A stretch of DNA of 64,000 bases. Origin: an uncultured Lachnospiraceae bacterium (GTDB taxonomy: Bacteria > Bacillota > Clostridia > Lachnospirales > Lachnospiraceae). The stretch covers positions 1-64,000 of the forward strand of contig CADANF010000004.1 of the NCBI GenBank assembly GCA_902789175.1. The letters run 5' to 3'. The notes under the pieces are model-generated. The model searched no databases. It was not told the origin of the DNA and saw only the letters and a list, made by a program, of their open reading frames with translations. The position numbers and the translations under genes were made by a program. Below are positions 37,295 to 46,779 of this stretch, piece after piece (positions within the stretch are counted from its first letter, which is position 1; each line of letters begins with the position of its first letter).

Positions 37295-38602
37295 ATGAGA
37301 TATTATATAAGAGTGATAGATAAATATATAGATGAAATGATTAAGGCTTTCAATGCCATAAATATAGTGGGCCCAAAAGGTTGTGGAAAAACGAGAACTG
37401 CTAAGGAAAGATGTAAAACAATCATTGAGTTCCAGAATGAAGAAAAGAGAGAAGGATATTTAAGCATTGCTAATACAGCTCCCAGGCTATTTTTGAAAAA
37501 TGAAAAACCTATTTTGTTTGATGAATGGCAGGATGCTCCAAAGTTATGGGGGACAATAAGAAAAGATTGTGACGACAATCCTGAAGCTTTTGGAGAATAT
37601 TATTTGACAGGATCATCAAGCAAAAAAATCGATACCCCTCATACTGGGACCGGAAGAATTTCTGAAATAACCATGTATCCTATGACATTATATGAAACTG
37701 GTGAGTCGACTGGAGGAGTTTCTATATCCAGATTATTCGATGATGATAAGTATGATATAGATGGTGAAAAAAGCAATCTGAAATTAGAAGATCTTTTTTA
37801 TATTATTTGTCGAGGCGGATGGCCAAGATGCCTCGCAATAAAAGACGACGCTGCCAAGCTTCGAATCGCAACAGACTATTTCGAACAAATATATAAAAAG
37901 GATATTAGTGCAGTTGATGGAGTAAAGAGAAATCCGGAGTGGGCAAGATCTATTCTTTGGTCATACGCTAGAAATATGGCTACATTATCTAAAAAAACGG
38001 TAATAAACTCTGATATAAGGGCATCTTATAATATAACAGATATTACAATTTCTTCTTATATAGAAGCTTTGGAAAAGTTATTTGTGATAAAAGATATAGA
38101 TGCCTGGACTCCTCAGATAAGATCCAAAACGGCAATCAGATCAGCAAAAAAACACATTTTTATTGATCCATCTATCGGACTGGCTGCTTTGGGAATTAAA
38201 CCTGATTATTTTAATATGGATTTAGATATGTTTGGTCATGCCTTTGAAAATCTGGTTATTAGGGACCTTTTGTCATATGCGGAAACTCAAAATGCAAGAG
38301 TCATGCATTATAGTGATGATACAGGACTCGAGGCTGATGCAGTGTATCAGCTTTCTGATGGAAGATATGCTCTGATAGAGATAAAGACCGGTGTAAATGC
38401 TGTACCAAAGGCTGAAGAGGGTTTGTTAAAGTTTAGAGATGTAATTAGACAACATAATGAAAAGGCTCTTTCAAATAAAGAACATCCGGGCGTTACCTAT
38501 AGAGAACCATCTTTATTAATGATTATATGTGCCAATGCTGAAATGGCATATACAACTGATAATGGTGTGAAGGTTGTCCCAGTGGGGTGTTTGAAAGATT
38601 AA
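37295..38602 (+). CDS. AAA ATPase with DUF4143 domain
   Basis: Protein of 435 residues. Walker A is VGPKGCGKTRTAK (26-33), and Walker B is PILFDEWQDAPKLW. The sensor-type YYLTGSSSKK and GTGRISEITMYPMTLYE follow. The C-terminal DUF4143 part ends in GLEADAVYQLSDGRYALIEIKTG, with a restriction-endonuclease-like D-ExK arrangement. These ATPases are widespread in anaerobes and of unclear function. Here the gene lies only 20 bp before jetA in the same direction, so it is probably co-transcribed with the Wadjet operon. The start follows TTTGGAGGTATAGACTAA. Whether it takes part in defence is unknown. Confidence 0.82.
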   Translation: MRYYIRVIDKYIDEMIKAFNAINIVGPKGCGKTRTAKERCKTIIEFQNEEKREGYLSIANTAPRLFLKNEKPILFDEWQDAPKLWGTIRKDCDDNPEAFGEYYLTGSSSKKIDTPHTGTGRISEITMYPMTLYETGESTGGVSISRLFDDDKYDIDGEKSNLKLEDLFYIICRGGWPRCLAIKDDAAKLRIATDYFEQIYKKDISAVDGVKRNPEWARSILWSYARNMATLSKKTVINSDIRASYNITDITISSYIEALEKLFVIKDIDAWTPQIRSKTAIRSAKKHIFIDPSIGLAALGIKPDYFNMDLDMFGHAFENLVIRDLLSYAETQNARVMHYSDDTGLEADAVYQLSDGRYALIEIKTGVNAVPKAEEGLLKFRDVIRQHNEKALSNKEHPGVTYREPSLLMIICANAEMAYTTDNGVKVVPVGCLKD

Positions 38603-38622
38603 ATATATAGCAGGACATTTAA

Positions 38623-40047
38623 ATGAATATTTTTAATTTGATTCCAATAGGATTTTTTAATCCCCTTGCAAGTGGGAGTAACAACAGAATATATGCTGAC
38701 TGTCTTCAGGTTATTTATGATGAATATGATAGAGAAATAACATTTAGAATGGAGCGGGATAGAATTCGTGACGCTATAGCAATATATCTTATGGAAAATC
38801 ATATAGATGTTGTTTCGGACATTGATGATTATTCTTTGAACCAAAAGGTTCCAGATGAAAAAGCAGCTTCATCATCATACTTGGATCTGGCATCTCAGAT
38901 AATACGTAAGCTTTCTTCAGATGAAGTGGGCTGGCTTGAGGAAGAAATTGATGATGCATCTTTTGGAAGGAATATAATTATGACTGAGCAGGGAATAATG
39001 CTGGCTGAGCTTCTCGCAAGACTGGAGAAGCCGGAAACAGCTGAATTCTCAAGCTACATATATAATATTTATAATACGCTATCGAATATTGAGCAATATG
39101 ATGATATTTACGTAGATGTTCTAAAAAATGTATATAAAAATGCAAAGGGTTTATCTAAAGATTTAAAGACGCTGGCTACATTTATTAAAAAGATTATAGA
39201 ACGGATGATTCATGAAGAAACATTTGAAAGTCTGACTGAAAATCTGCTTGATTATTTTAATGGGGATTTCATCAAAGAGTATTCTCGTCTTACAAAACGT
39301 CAGAATATAAGAACCTACAGAAGAGTTATTTTGCATAGATTAAATGACTTGAGAATTGAAAAAACAAAAGAAAACCTTGTAATATGCTGCAAAAAAGAGG
39401 AAAAAATATCAGATGACAAGGCTGAAGAGTGTGTTGATGATATGATAGACAATACTGTAAGATTTCTGGATGGAGATTATGACAGAATCATGTCAAATAT
39501 AAAACATAAGATAAATGTATATCTTCAGGTAGCAGTCGGAAGAGCTCGTTTTATTCGAAATAAAGAAAAAAATATAAGAGGAGATATAGAAAAAACCTTG
39601 AAGATTCTTGGCGATGAAATGAAAGAACTGGATATTCATGATAGTATTCCGGATGAAATGAAATCTCTTTTTGCATTTGATGATAATCAGTTTATTGATT
39701 TGTCATCGATATCTTACCCGAGAAGAAGTCAGATCATTAGAGAAAACAGTACCCAGGATCTGGTCGAAATAGATGAAGAGGATATAGAGAGAACTAGGAG
39801 CGAGTTTGAAAAAGAACTGGAAGATATCTATGCAAAGGATAAGATGTCAGAATACTTGAATAATATTATCGGAGAAAGGTTAAAGATTGATACCATGGAT
39901 TTCCCGCTTGAAAACAAGGTTCAGCTGCTTAAAATGTTATCTTCTGCCGTATATGCTGAGGAAAGTGGATATATTATAGACGTTGAGGATGGTTACATAG
40001 AGACAGATCAAATGCTGATCAGAAAATTTAGTATGAAAAGGAAGTAG
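38623..40047 (+). CDS. jetA: Wadjet anti-plasmid protein JetA
   Basis: Protein of 474 residues that begins NIFNLIPIGFFNPLASGSNNRIYADCLQVIY, the start pattern of the JetA family once called DUF5716 (PF18982). It is mainly helical and corresponds to the kleisin-like MukF/JetA subunit. Wadjet systems detect small circular DNA by loop extrusion and cleave it. It opens the jetABCD cluster, with 3 bp to jetB. This JetA type is not the DUF3375 form of type I systems. The start follows GCAGGACATTTAA. I assign it by the N-terminal pattern and the gene order. Confidence 0.87.
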   Translation: MNIFNLIPIGFFNPLASGSNNRIYADCLQVIYDEYDREITFRMERDRIRDAIAIYLMENHIDVVSDIDDYSLNQKVPDEKAASSSYLDLASQIIRKLSSDEVGWLEEEIDDASFGRNIIMTEQGIMLAELLARLEKPETAEFSSYIYNIYNTLSNIEQYDDIYVDVLKNVYKNAKGLSKDLKTLATFIKKIIERMIHEETFESLTENLLDYFNGDFIKEYSRLTKRQNIRTYRRVILHRLNDLRIEKTKENLVICCKKEEKISDDKAEECVDDMIDNTVRFLDGDYDRIMSNIKHKINVYLQVAVGRARFIRNKEKNIRGDIEKTLKILGDEMKELDIHDSIPDEMKSLFAFDDNQFIDLSSISYPRRSQIIRENSTQDLVEIDEEDIERTRSEFEKELEDIYAKDKMSEYLNNIIGERLKIDTMDFPLENKVQLLKMLSSAVYAEESGYIIDVEDGYIETDQMLIRKFSMKRK

Positions 40048-40050
40048 AAT

Positions 40051-40737
40051 ATGGAACTTTCAGGTTTTGAAAATGAATGGGAAGGACTTACCTCCGGTGA
40101 AAAAACAATGTTTCAAAAATGTGTCCGGATTATGCTGAAGAAAACATTTATAGTTTATGATAAAGGTGAAGAGGAAAAAAAGGAATACTTTTTCATTTCT
40201 AAGCATTCAGATATATTCAGCAGATATTTATGTCCTATAGGATATGATGTCCTGGTTGACAGAGATAATAAAGTTATCATGCTTCAGAATACTGTCAGTG
40301 CAGGTGAATCATCAAAGATGCAGATCAACAGGTGTAACCTGTCTCTTGCTGATAGTATAGTGTTATGTGTTTTATTTACCATTTATTCCGACAGAGTCAG
40401 ACATGGGAGTCTTGCAGAATCTATAATTATTTCAATTACTGATCTGAGATTTCAGTTTGAAAAATATAAGGTTCAGGACAGATTCGAGAAAAAAGGGGAA
40501 CTTTCTGAGACAATAAAAAAACTGGAAAGATATAATCTGATAGAAATGAATGGGAAACTTGGTGAAGCAGATACAAAAATAAAAATATTTCCGTCTATTC
40601 AATTTGCTTTAGATGCTAATGAGTTTCATTTGTTCGCTGAACAGGCTGAGAAAAGGATGTTTACGAAGGATTTGCAGAGCCAGGATATAGATTTGGAAAA
40701 TGAAGATGGAGAAGGATTTGATGATACCGATGAATGA
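40051..40737 (+). CDS. jetB: Wadjet protein JetB (DUF4194-like)
   Basis: Protein of 228 residues in the position and size of JetB, the KITE/MukE-like subunit that binds the kleisin. It has winged-helix-like segments, with LRFQFEKYKVQDRFEKKGELSETIKKLERYNLIE as a likely DNA- or kleisin-binding wing. The C-terminus is acidic (EDGEGFDDTDE). It starts 3 bp after jetA and overlaps jetC by 8-17 bp, so the products are made together. The assignment rests on context and fold pattern. Confidence 0.82.
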   Translation: MELSGFENEWEGLTSGEKTMFQKCVRIMLKKTFIVYDKGEEEKKEYFFISKHSDIFSRYLCPIGYDVLVDRDNKVIMLQNTVSAGESSKMQINRCNLSLADSIVLCVLFTIYSDRVRHGSLAESIIISITDLRFQFEKYKVQDRFEKKGELSETIKKLERYNLIEMNGKLGEADTKIKIFPSIQFALDANEFHLFAEQAEKRMFTKDLQSQDIDLENEDGEGFDDTDE

Positions 40738-43700
40738 TTATCTGAATATATCAGATAGAAAAACAGCAACAAAAGTTCGCTTGATAAACTGGTCTAAATT
40801 CCAGGATGTTACAATAAATTTGGAAGGATCCACTCTGATAACAGGAGTTAATGGAACCGGTAAAAGTACTATTCTGGATGCGATGACATATCTTCTGACA
40901 GGAAACAAGAGATTTAATATCGCTGCAGGTGATAAAGACAGAACTGTGAAGTCATATGTAAGAGGAGATACTCAGAGTGAAGGAGAATTCAGATACCTTA
41001 GAACAGGTGCTGTAACCTCATATATTGCAATGGAATTCTGGTCTCCGTTGGAGAATACATCCATTGTGAGCGGAGTATGCATTGAATCAATGAATGAGCA
41101 GGATGTTAAGACGGGTGCATGGTTTATCATGAAGGATTCCAGACTGGATGATTTTGAATTCTATTATATAAAAGATGGAAAGTATTATACCCATAGCAAA
41201 AGTAATCTACTATTTAAGGGAAGACGAATCAAAAGCAAGGATTTTAAAGGCGAGGAAAGAGGAACTGAAGAGCTGCTTCGAAAACTGGGGCTCAGGTGTG
41301 ATGTAGCAAAATACAGATCAAAACTCATAAAGATGATGGCATTTAAGCCAGAAAAGGACATAGATAAATTCATCAGGGAAGCTGTACTAGATCCAGGAAA
41401 AATTACGTCTCTTTCAGAAATTAAAGAGCAGAAGGTACAGTTTGAGGATCTGAGAAGAATTTATGTTGAACTTGAGGAAGGAAAGAAAAAACTTGAGGAA
41501 TTAGAGGAAAAAACTAGAGAATATGAAAAAAGAAGGGATATATACGATATAAGAAAACTGGTATATTCTTATCAGAATATTCCTATTACTGAGGATGATA
41601 TTAGTAACTCAAACAGAGTGATTGAATATCAGCTCCAAAAAATAAAAGAAATGAATAAGAGTAAAGAAATACTGGAGCAGGATCAGAAAAGGGCTATCGA
41701 CAGGTATTCTGCTTCAATCAATAATGATATATATACAGGAATGAAAAAATCTCTTGAGGAGTATGAAAAACGGATACAGGAATATATAAATGAGTTAGAA
41801 AAAACGAATTTGGAAATAGGTAAGCTTAAAAAAATAAAGGAAGGCTATACAAATATTAAAGATATAGTAGTCTTGGATAAAGCAGATAGTAAAGCTCTTT
41901 TGATGATAGACAGTGCGAATGCTGATACCGAAAGTGAAATAAATGCTATTACTAATCTTCGTAATTCTGTAGATGAATCCGAAAAAAGTATCAATAAAGA
42001 GTTTGTTCATATAGAGGATAAGGAAGAGGAGCTTAATCAACAGCAGGAAGAAGTTGCTGGCGTAATTCGTGAGTTAAAGAATGAGATAATAACATATCCG
42101 GCAGATGCGGCTAGAGCGAAGGAGATATTAACAGAAGAGTTTAAGAAAATTGGACTTGTATGTGGAAAGAATTTAAATATAAGATTTCTGTCTGAACTGG
42201 TATCAGAAATAAAAGACCTTAGATGGCAGAAGGCTATAGAGACATTTTTAGGTAATAAAAGATTCCATATAATCGTGGACTCAAAGTATGCTTTCGATGC
42301 CATGAAAATACTTAAGAGCAGGAAAATATATAATGCAACAGTTGCGATGACTAATAAGCTTCCGGAGTCGGACATTACACCGGGTTCAGCGGCATCTCTT
42401 CTTGTTGTGCCAAATGCTGATGCCAGAAAGTACATAAATTATCTCCTAAATGGCATTCATCTGTGTGAGAATCTGGAAGAATTGAATGATTATCCTAAGG
42501 GTGGACTTACCCGGGAAGGCATGCTGGCAAAGAGCTACGCCGTAAGAATGATGGATATGAGAAAAACTATTCCTTATATGGGTAAAACGGCTGTAGCTGA
42601 ACAGTTAAAGGCTGCAGAGAAAAAACTGCTTTGGGTTGAGGAAGAGATAACAAAGTTAAATCAGAAAAAAGAAACTATAGAGAATCACAGAGACAGAATC
42701 AGGGCAATTATACCTTTAATCAATCAGGAACTGGATATATCGGCTCCTAAGAGATGTGAGGAGCTTTCTGATAAAAAGGAAAAGGCAGAGGGTAAGAGGC
42801 AGGAAATAGAAAAGGATCCTTCTTTTGAAGCTGCGCTTAAGGAACAGCAGGCCGCCAAGAAGGAGTTGGATGAGGTCAATGAAAAGCTAAAGAAGAACAG
42901 TTCCGAGATAGGTGCCACGGAAAACGAAATAAAAAAATACAGTGATAGTGTAAAGAAAAGTGAGAAAAAACTAAAGGAATACACCTCTCTTTATAAGGAA
43001 GAAATACTGGGAAAAACAGAACTGAGAAGACAGGTGGAGTTGGAGTACGCCAGACTTAGAAAAGAGGATGGGGTTGCGGTTTCTTACAAAAACCTCAATT
43101 CGGTTGAGAATGATATGAAGCGAGCCTGTGATAATATGGAAAGTGTTCAGATGGGTTATTGTCATATAGTTGGCCTGGATGTTACGAACAGAGGACCTTC
43201 ATTTATTCCGTTTTACAGAAGCGAATACAAAAAAACAGCAAATGTAAAGATAGAGGAGGCAAAGAATCAGCTTGAAAAAAAATCTAAGGAACTGGAAAGT
43301 GCGTTTATGATTGATTTTGTCGGAGAAATCAATGAGAGTATCCAGAGGGCTGAAGAAGAGATGGATATAATAAATGCAGAATTGAAAAAACTTCCTTTTG
43401 GCAATGACACTTATAAGTTTATAAAATCAGAAAAGAGTGACAGAGCAGTATTCTTTAAGATAAAGAGAAAATTGAAGGATTATCTGGACAATCCTGAAAA
43501 CTATATGAACTCTAATCGTGATGATGAAGAAATGGAGCAGTATATTAAAGAATACATGGATATAATCCTTATGGAGGAGGATGAAGAGGAGTATACTGAT
43601 TATAGAAAGTATTTTACCTATGATATGGTGATAACCAGTAAACAGGGGGATAACACTGTTGAGGCCAATCTGTCAAAGAAACAGGGGTCGGCAAGTAATG

Positions 43701-43987
43701 GTGAAAAGCAGACACCATATTTCATAATTCTTGCTGCAAGCCTGATGCAGTTCTATCATGAAAAATGCTGTGAGAGACTTGTATTTATAGATGAAGCATT
43801 TTCTGCTCTTTCAAGAGAAAGAATCGAACAGATGGTAAGATATCTGGAAGATAATCATTTTCAGGTTATATATGCAGCGCCTCCGGAAAAAATAGGAAGT
43901 ATAGGAGAGCATGTGACATCTACTGTAAGCCTTATTAATTCAGGAAGATATACAAGTGCTATTGAAGGAACTTTGAGGAAACGTTAA
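40721..43987 (+). CDS. jetC: Wadjet SMC-like ATPase JetC
   Basis: Protein of 1088 residues from the ATG after GGAGAAGGATTTG; ATGs at 40700 and 40730 are alternatives. Walker A GVNGTGKST lies at 42-50 after VRLINWSKFQDVTINLEGSTLITG. Two long coiled-coil stretches (about 235-490 and 620-840) flank a hinge-like region. The C-terminal head has the signature SASNGEKQTPYF and Walker B RLVFIDEAFSALS. This is the MukB/SbcC-like motor that extrudes DNA loops. It overlaps jetB; jetD follows after 42 bp. The length is typical for JetC. Confidence 0.9.
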   Translation: MIPMNDYLNISDRKTATKVRLINWSKFQDVTINLEGSTLITGVNGTGKSTILDAMTYLLTGNKRFNIAAGDKDRTVKSYVRGDTQSEGEFRYLRTGAVTSYIAMEFWSPLENTSIVSGVCIESMNEQDVKTGAWFIMKDSRLDDFEFYYIKDGKYYTHSKSNLLFKGRRIKSKDFKGEERGTEELLRKLGLRCDVAKYRSKLIKMMAFKPEKDIDKFIREAVLDPGKITSLSEIKEQKVQFEDLRRIYVELEEGKKKLEELEEKTREYEKRRDIYDIRKLVYSYQNIPITEDDISNSNRVIEYQLQKIKEMNKSKEILEQDQKRAIDRYSASINNDIYTGMKKSLEEYEKRIQEYINELEKTNLEIGKLKKIKEGYTNIKDIVVLDKADSKALLMIDSANADTESEINAITNLRNSVDESEKSINKEFVHIEDKEEELNQQQEEVAGVIRELKNEIITYPADAARAKEILTEEFKKIGLVCGKNLNIRFLSELVSEIKDLRWQKAIETFLGNKRFHIIVDSKYAFDAMKILKSRKIYNATVAMTNKLPESDITPGSAASLLVVPNADARKYINYLLNGIHLCENLEELNDYPKGGLTREGMLAKSYAVRMMDMRKTIPYMGKTAVAEQLKAAEKKLLWVEEEITKLNQKKETIENHRDRIRAIIPLINQELDISAPKRCEELSDKKEKAEGKRQEIEKDPSFEAALKEQQAAKKELDEVNEKLKKNSSEIGATENEIKKYSDSVKKSEKKLKEYTSLYKEEILGKTELRRQVELEYARLRKEDGVAVSYKNLNSVENDMKRACDNMESVQMGYCHIVGLDVTNRGPSFIPFYRSEYKKTANVKIEEAKNQLEKKSKELESAFMIDFVGEINESIQRAEEEMDIINAELKKLPFGNDTYKFIKSEKSDRAVFFKIKRKLKDYLDNPENYMNSNRDDEEMEQYIKEYMDIILMEEDEEEYTDYRKYFTYDMVITSKQGDNTVEANLSKKQGSASNGEKQTPYFIILAASLMQFYHEKCCERLVFIDEAFSALSRERIEQMVRYLEDNHFQVIYAAPPEKIGSIGEHVTSTVSLINSGRYTSAIEGTLRKR

Positions 43988-44029
43988 TAGATTCTGAGTA
44001 TATAGAAAAATAAGAAAGAAATTAAAAAG

Positions 44030-45262
44030 ATGAAGCTGAGTTCTAATCAAAAGAAAATCCTTGAAAAACTCATTACCAAGTTTGAAAACAGTAAGACTTA
44101 TGAAAAAACAAATAAGTTTAAGCAGAGTTTTTATGTTAAACCCTCGGAAATATTTAAAAACTATTATAGTGATTTTGCCGATATAAATGAAGTAGGTGAT
44201 TTTGAAAATGATACCTATGAACTTCAATCTGAAGGATATGTTGAAATAAAGTATAAGAAGCATTCTTCAGTGATTGATAAAATATACTTGAATGTAAGTA
44301 AGGTGGATCAAATCAGAAGTGTAATAGGAATAAAAGAGAAAAATGAGGTAAAAACTGAAGAATTACGATTTTTTGAAGGCTATATGAAAAATGATGGTTT
44401 TTCTGGGTGGTATAGCAGGCAGGAGATAGAAAGAATCCGTTGTGGAAAGAAAATCAGATATTCTATCCCTGAATCAACGATAATACTTGATCTTATTGAC
44501 AGAATCATTGGAAATGAAGATGAACTGCTTGAAAGAGAGTTATCAATAATAACATTTGGAAATAGTAAAACCTTTGAAAAAAAATACAGGAGGAAGGTGT
44601 GTGGATTATTATCAGAGTATCTTGAAGCTACAGATCAAATGAGTGATTTCAATATCGCAGTCAACTCAGATACTGAAAGAAATCATTTACTGCTTGAAAG
44701 ATATGGAATCTATCAGAATCCAGCATATGTATATATCAAAGGAAATATAAAGATTAAACATTCAGACAATAGAATAATTGATGTGTTGAAGGATTCTTCA
44801 ATAGCTATTTCTACATCATTAATAAAACAAATTAATGAGGTGGTTGTAACTGATAAAAAAATAGTTACCGTAGAGAATTTAACATCTTTTCATAGGATAG
44901 AAGCTGAAGATACTTCGTTTGTTTATACCGGAGGGTACTCAGGAAGAACGGTGAAGAGATTTCTTCAATACATAAAAAGTAATAACCCTGACAGGAGTTT
45001 TTATCATTTTGGTGATCTGGATCCGGATGGATTTTGCATACTGGATAATCTGATCGATACTACAGGAATAGACATAAAGCCGATTCATATGGACATGGAG
45101 AATCTTATAAAATATAAGCCTTTTGCAAAACCTCTTTCAGAAAGAGATGTAAAACTGGCCAGATCATTAATTAGAAAAGGACATAATATTGATGTTTTGA
45201 AATACATGATAGAGGAGAATATAAAATTAGAGCAGGAGATCATTACATATAATTTAAATTAA
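44030..45262 (+). CDS. jetD: Wadjet nuclease subunit JetD
   Basis: Protein of 410 residues. The C-terminal ~200 residues are a Toprim-like DUF2220 domain: the catalytic Glu in VTVENLTSFHR (about 281-291), YTGGYSGRTVKRFL, and the metal-binding DxD in YHFGDLDPDGFCIL (about 324-337). The N-terminal arm region (~1-200) is helical and variable. JetD is the topoisomerase-VI-like nuclease that cuts the plasmid after loop extrusion stalls. With jetA-C it makes a complete four-gene system. The start follows GAAAGAAATTAAAAAG, a modest site. Confidence 0.88.
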   Translation: MKLSSNQKKILEKLITKFENSKTYEKTNKFKQSFYVKPSEIFKNYYSDFADINEVGDFENDTYELQSEGYVEIKYKKHSSVIDKIYLNVSKVDQIRSVIGIKEKNEVKTEELRFFEGYMKNDGFSGWYSRQEIERIRCGKKIRYSIPESTIILDLIDRIIGNEDELLERELSIITFGNSKTFEKKYRRKVCGLLSEYLEATDQMSDFNIAVNSDTERNHLLLERYGIYQNPAYVYIKGNIKIKHSDNRIIDVLKDSSIAISTSLIKQINEVVVTDKKIVTVENLTSFHRIEAEDTSFVYTGGYSGRTVKRFLQYIKSNNPDRSFYHFGDLDPDGFCILDNLIDTTGIDIKPIHMDMENLIKYKPFAKPLSERDVKLARSLIRKGHNIDVLKYMIEENIKLEQEIITYNLN

Positions 45263-45367
45263 TCGATATTAAACTGTTATAGGTGAAATTGATAATACAT
45301 ATACCTATAGTCTTAGGTGATTTTTTATTTCATTGGTTTTATTCGGATGTAGAAAATACTTGCATTG

Positions 45368-45664
45368 ATGATCTACTATGGCTTTGGCGGAAAAGAAGAT
45401 CTTATAAAGATTGTCTATCCACAGTGTGGTATTTCTCTTTATTCTCAAGTGGCAATAGATGAGCAGGCTGATTCTGATCAGGCGGTTTTTCTTCCAAAGA
45501 GCCAGATGATACTTGCGCCAGAGATACTTATCGGTTTTGATGATGGAGTTAAAGTCATCAGATATGATGAGATAAAACAGATAAGGATCGTTAAGCATAA
45601 AAGTAATGTTGTTGAGGCTAAGGAATTTGGACCATTTTATAATGTGGTGATGATAAATATTTAA
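45368..45664 (+). CDS. small hypothetical protein
   Basis: Possible protein of 98 residues behind the Wadjet operon. The sequence reads like a compact mixed alpha/beta domain (PEILIGFDDGVKVIRYDEIKQIRIVKH). I recognise no family. No clear Shine-Dalgarno precedes the ATG; a TTG lies one codon upstream. A terminator follows its stop within 20 bp, which supports a real transcript end. It may be the last gene of the jet unit, the remnant of a larger gene, or non-coding. Confidence 0.4.
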   Translation: MIYYGFGGKEDLIKIVYPQCGISLYSQVAIDEQADSDQAVFLPKSQMILAPEILIGFDDGVKVIRYDEIKQIRIVKHKSNVVEAKEFGPFYNVVMINI

Positions 45665-45682
45665 GCAGGAGGAAATTTCCTT

Positions 45683-45702
45683 AGAGGAATTCCTCTTTTT
45701 TT
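45683..45702 (+). terminator. intrinsic terminator
   Basis: The perfect palindrome AGAGGAATTCCTCT is followed directly by TTTTTT. It separates the Wadjet region from the pan operon. Confidence 0.7.
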
Positions 45703-45746
45703 ATACAAAGATTTTGTATTTTATTAGATACAAGATCAATATTTTC

Positions 45747-45776
45747 TTTACATTCTATATAGGTTTATCTTATACT
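45747..45776 (+). promoter_or_regulatory. sigma-A promoter of pan operon
   Basis: TTTACA (45747-45752), an 18-bp spacer and TATACT (45771-45776). Transcription would start near 45783, giving a ~110-nt leader. Confidence 0.7.
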
Positions 45777-45783
45777 CACATCG

Positions 45784-45889
45784 GATGGTATTCGAGAGAA
45801 ACTATACCTGATACACGTATCACAGGAATAAGATGATAAGTTAAAGCATCACCTCAAGTTTATTTTAATGAATAATTTAAGGAGGTGAT
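45784..45889 (+). promoter_or_regulatory. structured leader of pan operon, SD-sequestering
   Basis: Three stems are visible. GGTAT (45787-45791) pairs with ATACC (45804-45808). CCTGATAC (45807-45814) pairs with GTATCACAGG (45817-45826) with a two-base CA bulge, and overlaps the first stem by two bases. ATCACCTC (45848-45855) is the exact complement of GAGGTGAT (45882-45889), the Shine-Dalgarno of the first gene, with an inner TTATT/AATAA stem. A 'pan' RNA motif with bulged adenosines is known before panB operons in Firmicutes; this leader is a candidate, not a confirmed match. Confidence 0.55.
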
Positions 45890-45892
45890 AGG

Positions 45893-46768
45893 ATGAGGAT
45901 TGGATTTATCGGAGCCGGTCGAGTAGGATTTACATTTGGTAAATACATGAAAGAACATGGGCTTCAGGTGGCAGGTTATTATAGCAGGAATCCTGAGGAT
46001 TCAAAAGCTGCCAGCGAATTTACCGGTACCTTACAGTTTAACAATAAAGAAGAACTTGTTGATTCATGTGATTTAGTGATGCTTACGGTCAGCGATAATG
46101 CAATCGCTTCTGTATGGGATGAGATAAAGTCCTATCACGGAATGGACCAAAAAATAGTTTGCCACACCAGTGGTTCTATTTCATCTAATATCTTTAAGAA
46201 TACGCCACATCAGATTTATGGCTACTCCATCCATCCTATTTATGCTGTCTCGGACAGATATGAAACTTATAGGAAGTTTTCCAACGCTTTTATAACTATT
46301 GAAGGACACGAAAAATATCTAGAAACATTAAAGCATATGATAGAAGATATCGGCTTAAAGGCTGCTGTGATAAACAGTGACAGCAAGGCTCTTTATCATG
46401 CATCTTCAGTAATGGCCAGCAATTTAGTATGTGGCTTGTATGAAGCTGCTACAAGTCTTATGACTGAATGTGGAATGACAGATAGCGAGGCAAGAGAAGC
46501 CCTTAAGAATCTCTTTAGAGATAATGCTCTTGGAATAGCTGAAAAGGGAAATGTATCTCAGCTTACAGGTCCTATAGAAAGAGGAGATACTTCAACTATA
46601 AGAAGACATTTAGATGCACTTAATGCTATGGAAAAAAATGAAGAAAAAAGCCAAAAAGCAAGTAATATAAAAAACATTTACAAAGAATTATCCAGGCAGA
46701 CACTTAAGATAGCTAAAAAGAAGAATCCTGACAGGGATTATCATGAAATTGAAGAGTGTATAAAATAG
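45893..46768 (+). CDS. DUF2520 reductase, probable ketopantoate reductase
   Basis: Protein of 291 residues. A Rossmann fold starts [19 protein letters not shown], followed by [13 protein letters not shown] and [12 protein letters not shown]. The C-terminal DUF2520 domain contains [19 protein letters not shown] and [17 protein letters not shown]. The pathway needs a reductase between PanB and PanC, and no panE is here. The first gene of the operon is this NAD(P)-dependent protein, so it probably reduces ketopantoate, like the non-PanE reductases (PanG) reported in other bacteria. It follows a strong AAGGAGGTGATAGG site that the leader can mask. Enzyme function is inferred. Confidence 0.75.
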   Translation: MRIGFIGAGRVGFTFGKYMKEHGLQVAGYYSRNPEDSKAASEFTGTLQFNNKEELVDSCDLVMLTVSDNAIASVWDEIKSYHGMDQKIVCHTSGSISSNIFKNTPHQIYGYSIHPIYAVSDRYETYRKFSNAFITIEGHEKYLETLKHMIEDIGLKAAVINSDSKALYHASSVMASNLVCGLYEAATSLMTECGMTDSEAREALKNLFRDNALGIAEKGNVSQLTGPIERGDTSTIRRHLDALNAMEKNEEKSQKASNIKNIYKELSRQTLKIAKKKNPDRDYHEIEECIK

Positions 46769-46779
46769 GAGGAAAAAGT

